DNA of 17,493 bases from assembly GCA_002407865.1 (NCBI GenBank), contig DHPI01000068.1, positions 34,555-52,047 on the forward strand, in the 5' to 3' direction. The notes under the pieces are model-generated. The model ran no database searches, was not told the origin of the DNA, and saw only the letters and a list, made by a program, of their open reading frames with translations. Below, piece after piece: positions 16,211 to 17,493 of the stretch (position 1 is the first letter of the stretch; every line of letters begins with the position of its first letter). Both the position numbers and the translations under genes were made by a program. This stretch comes from Spirochaetia bacterium UBA5368. Lineage in GTDB: Bacteria > Spirochaetota > UBA4802 > UBA5368.

Positions 16211-16540
16211 TGTTCCGCTGTGTACGAGCTGCGTTTTTATTTTATTGCGCGATTACAGATTGATACCGCGGCCGGCCGTATTGCGCATCGGCACACGGTG
16301 GCGTAATTGCCGCACTGAATTCATCCTCTCGTACACAATTAAATTTTTAAAGGATTTTTTGCGCGCACGTGTGATTTTTCTTCACCGCCATGTGTGTGCC
16401 GGCAGCGATAAAATTACATGTTCTCTATAAATTAGTAAATTATAAATTGACTTTTCACCATCGCGGGGATATTTACAGAGGCGAACGCGGCTTCCGCTGT
16501 CGTGTGTCTGGCGCAGACTCCCATTTTCGGCGGTTCATTG
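16211..16540. other. Divergent intergenic region, 330 bases
   Basis: Separates the - strand diguanylate cyclase from the unknown + strand gene. I see no gene or RNA. It holds an AT-rich patch around 16337-16360. On the - strand, TAAAAT (+ coordinates 16239-16244) lies about 30 bases from the cyclase start and fits a -10 box without a clear -35. A separated inverted repeat CGGCACAC (16290-16297) / GTGTGCCG (16394-16401) may be chance. The reading frame of the + strand gene is open from 16451, so the right part could be coding if that gene starts upstream. Confidence 0.5.
16447..16475 (+). promoter_or_regulatory. Weak promoter candidate for the last gene
   Basis: TTGACT (16447-16452), five of six matches to the -35 box, with TATTTA (16470-16475) after 17 bases, three of six matches. 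It sits in AT-rich sequence and would start transcription near 16482, before the ATG at 16541. Confidence 0.3.
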
Positions 16541-17493
16541 ATGGAAATAAATTTACAATCAGAAGAAAAAATGTCGACGCTGAGCAGCCTGAGCCGTTTC
16601 AGGTTGCAGGACGAGCATCTCGTTGCCGACGATCTCGTAAAGAAGGAGATTAAAACAGCGTTCGCCGATAACAGGTGCTTTTATTTTTTTCCCGATGCTG
16701 ACATTGTCGCAGGCGTGAAAAAGGGAGACCCGATTGCTCTCTACAGGGAGTCGCTGATAGCTGTGAAAAACAGAATGTTCGATGATATCGCGCAGGCCGA
16801 CGGCACCATAAAGAACAGGCTGCTCAGCGATATACGGCTCTCGTCGAGCATCATGGCGGGTTTGATGTTCATCCACAGGGCGCTTGCGGAGGGCGATGTG
16901 CCCAACCTCATAGACAGGCGCTTTGTCCTGGTCAGGGAAAAGCCAGGCGTCCCGACCATCTATCATATATCAAACGAAACTACGGTAATCGCGCATGTCG
17001 GACAGGGGCCGCAATGGAGTGAAATCGCGTCGCTGTACCTTGGGCTTAATATATTCGACGCTCTTCACGATGAAATGAGGAAGGGCGAGCGAAGGCTGTT
17101 CGACGCGTTTATAAGCCTGCTGCGCGTGGAGGCGCGGGCGATAGAAACCGGATATTCGCATACGGAGATTTTCCATGGCGATATTTACCTGGGGTTGAAC
17201 CTGCTTGTCGACGAGGTAATCAGGATATCCACATTCAAGAAGGCGGAATATCGCGCGGCGGTTCCCCGCAAAAAGGTGAAGAAATTTACCGCCCGTGACC
17301 GTGACGCCCTTCTGCAAATGCTGAACGCGAGGATGCATGGCGATGAGCTCAATTTTGACTTTAAGGAAAACATGGCCGCGATAGAGCGGCTTGAAAAACT
17401 CGCAAAAATGTATAAACGGGGCGACGATATCGCTTCGCTGCGGGAAATAGTGCGGTTGCTGGTCGCCGCATCCGGACACGATTTTCACGAGGT
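16541..17493 (+). CDS. Hypothetical protein, 3' end outside the window
   Basis: A frame open to the right edge of the window gives at least 317 residues (MEINLQSEEKMSTLSSLSRF... to ...AASGHDFHEV). I do not recognise the family. It has no signal peptide or membrane helix and looks like a soluble, mainly helical protein with many charged residues. A basic cluster (VPRKKVKKFTARDRD) lies around 245-260. The start is uncertain: ATG 16541 and ATG 16571 are both possible. AGAAG (16561-16565) sits five bases before the second, and GTG 16502 is a further option; the upstream in-frame stop is at 16448-16450. It diverges from the diguanylate cyclase gene. Codon use looks like that of the other genes. 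Its style resembles the unknown 666- and 287-residue proteins, but I could not align them by eye. Confidence 0.72.
   Translation, partial: MEINLQSEEKMSTLSSLSRFRLQDEHLVADDLVKKEIKTAFADNRCFYFFPDADIVAGVKKGDPIALYRESLIAVKNRMFDDIAQADGTIKNRLLSDIRLSSSIMAGLMFIHRALAEGDVPNLIDRRFVLVREKPGVPTIYHISNETTVIAHVGQGPQWSEIASLYLGLNIFDALHDEMRKGERRLFDAFISLLRVEARAIETGYSHTEIFHGDIYLGLNLLVDEVIRISTFKKAEYRAAVPRKKVKKFTARDRDALLQMLNARMHGDELNFDFKENMAAIERLEKLAKMYKRGDDIASLREIVRLLVAASGHDFHE

Noticed and set aside
16245-16430. 61-residue open frame in the divergent intergenic region
   Set aside because: No ribosome-binding site, no recognisable sequence, and composition unlike the coding genes.

Overview
The window looks like chromosomal DNA of a diderm bacterium with roughly even base composition. 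A spirochaete (Spirochaetota) or close relative is my best guess. The grounds are a secreted outer-membrane barrel, SpoIIE-type and GGDEF/histidine-kinase signalling genes, chromosomal parA-parB, the holB-ricT-metG cluster, and several large soluble proteins I cannot place in a family. The phylum is an inference and needs a database search. I see no insertion sequences, phage genes, CRISPR arrays, tRNAs or rRNAs.

Layout. (1) Positions 2-385, + strand: the C-terminal end of a SpoIIE/RsbU-type PP2C phosphatase. It overlaps tail-to-tail with an unknown protein gene on the - strand (372-1235). (2) Positions 1297-3161, + strand: purM (purine synthesis), then an Est30-like carboxylesterase. (3) Positions 3202-4104: a single-gene unit with a good promoter, a signal peptide-bearing DUF2490-like outer-membrane barrel gene and a perfect 13-bp hairpin terminator. 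(4) Positions 4168-7355, + strand: two translationally coupled genes, a 666-residue unknown soluble protein and an exported glutamine-amidotransferase-like protein with a C-terminal membrane anchor. (5) Two tandem hairpins at 7404-7457, then parA-parB (7500-9138, overlapping reading frames). (6) Positions 9139-16210, - strand, transcribed right to left: a membrane diguanylate cyclase, a GAF sensor histidine kinase, then holB, ricT, metG and a YfcE/MJ0936-type phosphodiesterase. (7) Positions 16211-16540: a divergent intergenic region, then an unknown + strand gene that runs off the window.

How the genes relate. The - strand run joins a possible second-messenger/phosphorelay pair to a well-known housekeeping cluster: DNA polymerase III delta-prime, the Fe-S RicT/PSP1 protein and methionyl-tRNA synthetase. 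ParA and ParB are the chromosome-partition pair. No parS site is evident here.

The material least explained by known families is the coupled pair at 4168-7355, the 287-residue protein at 372-1235 and the truncated protein at 16541-17493. I see no convincing new defence or mobile system. The coupled pair is the best candidate for something undescribed.
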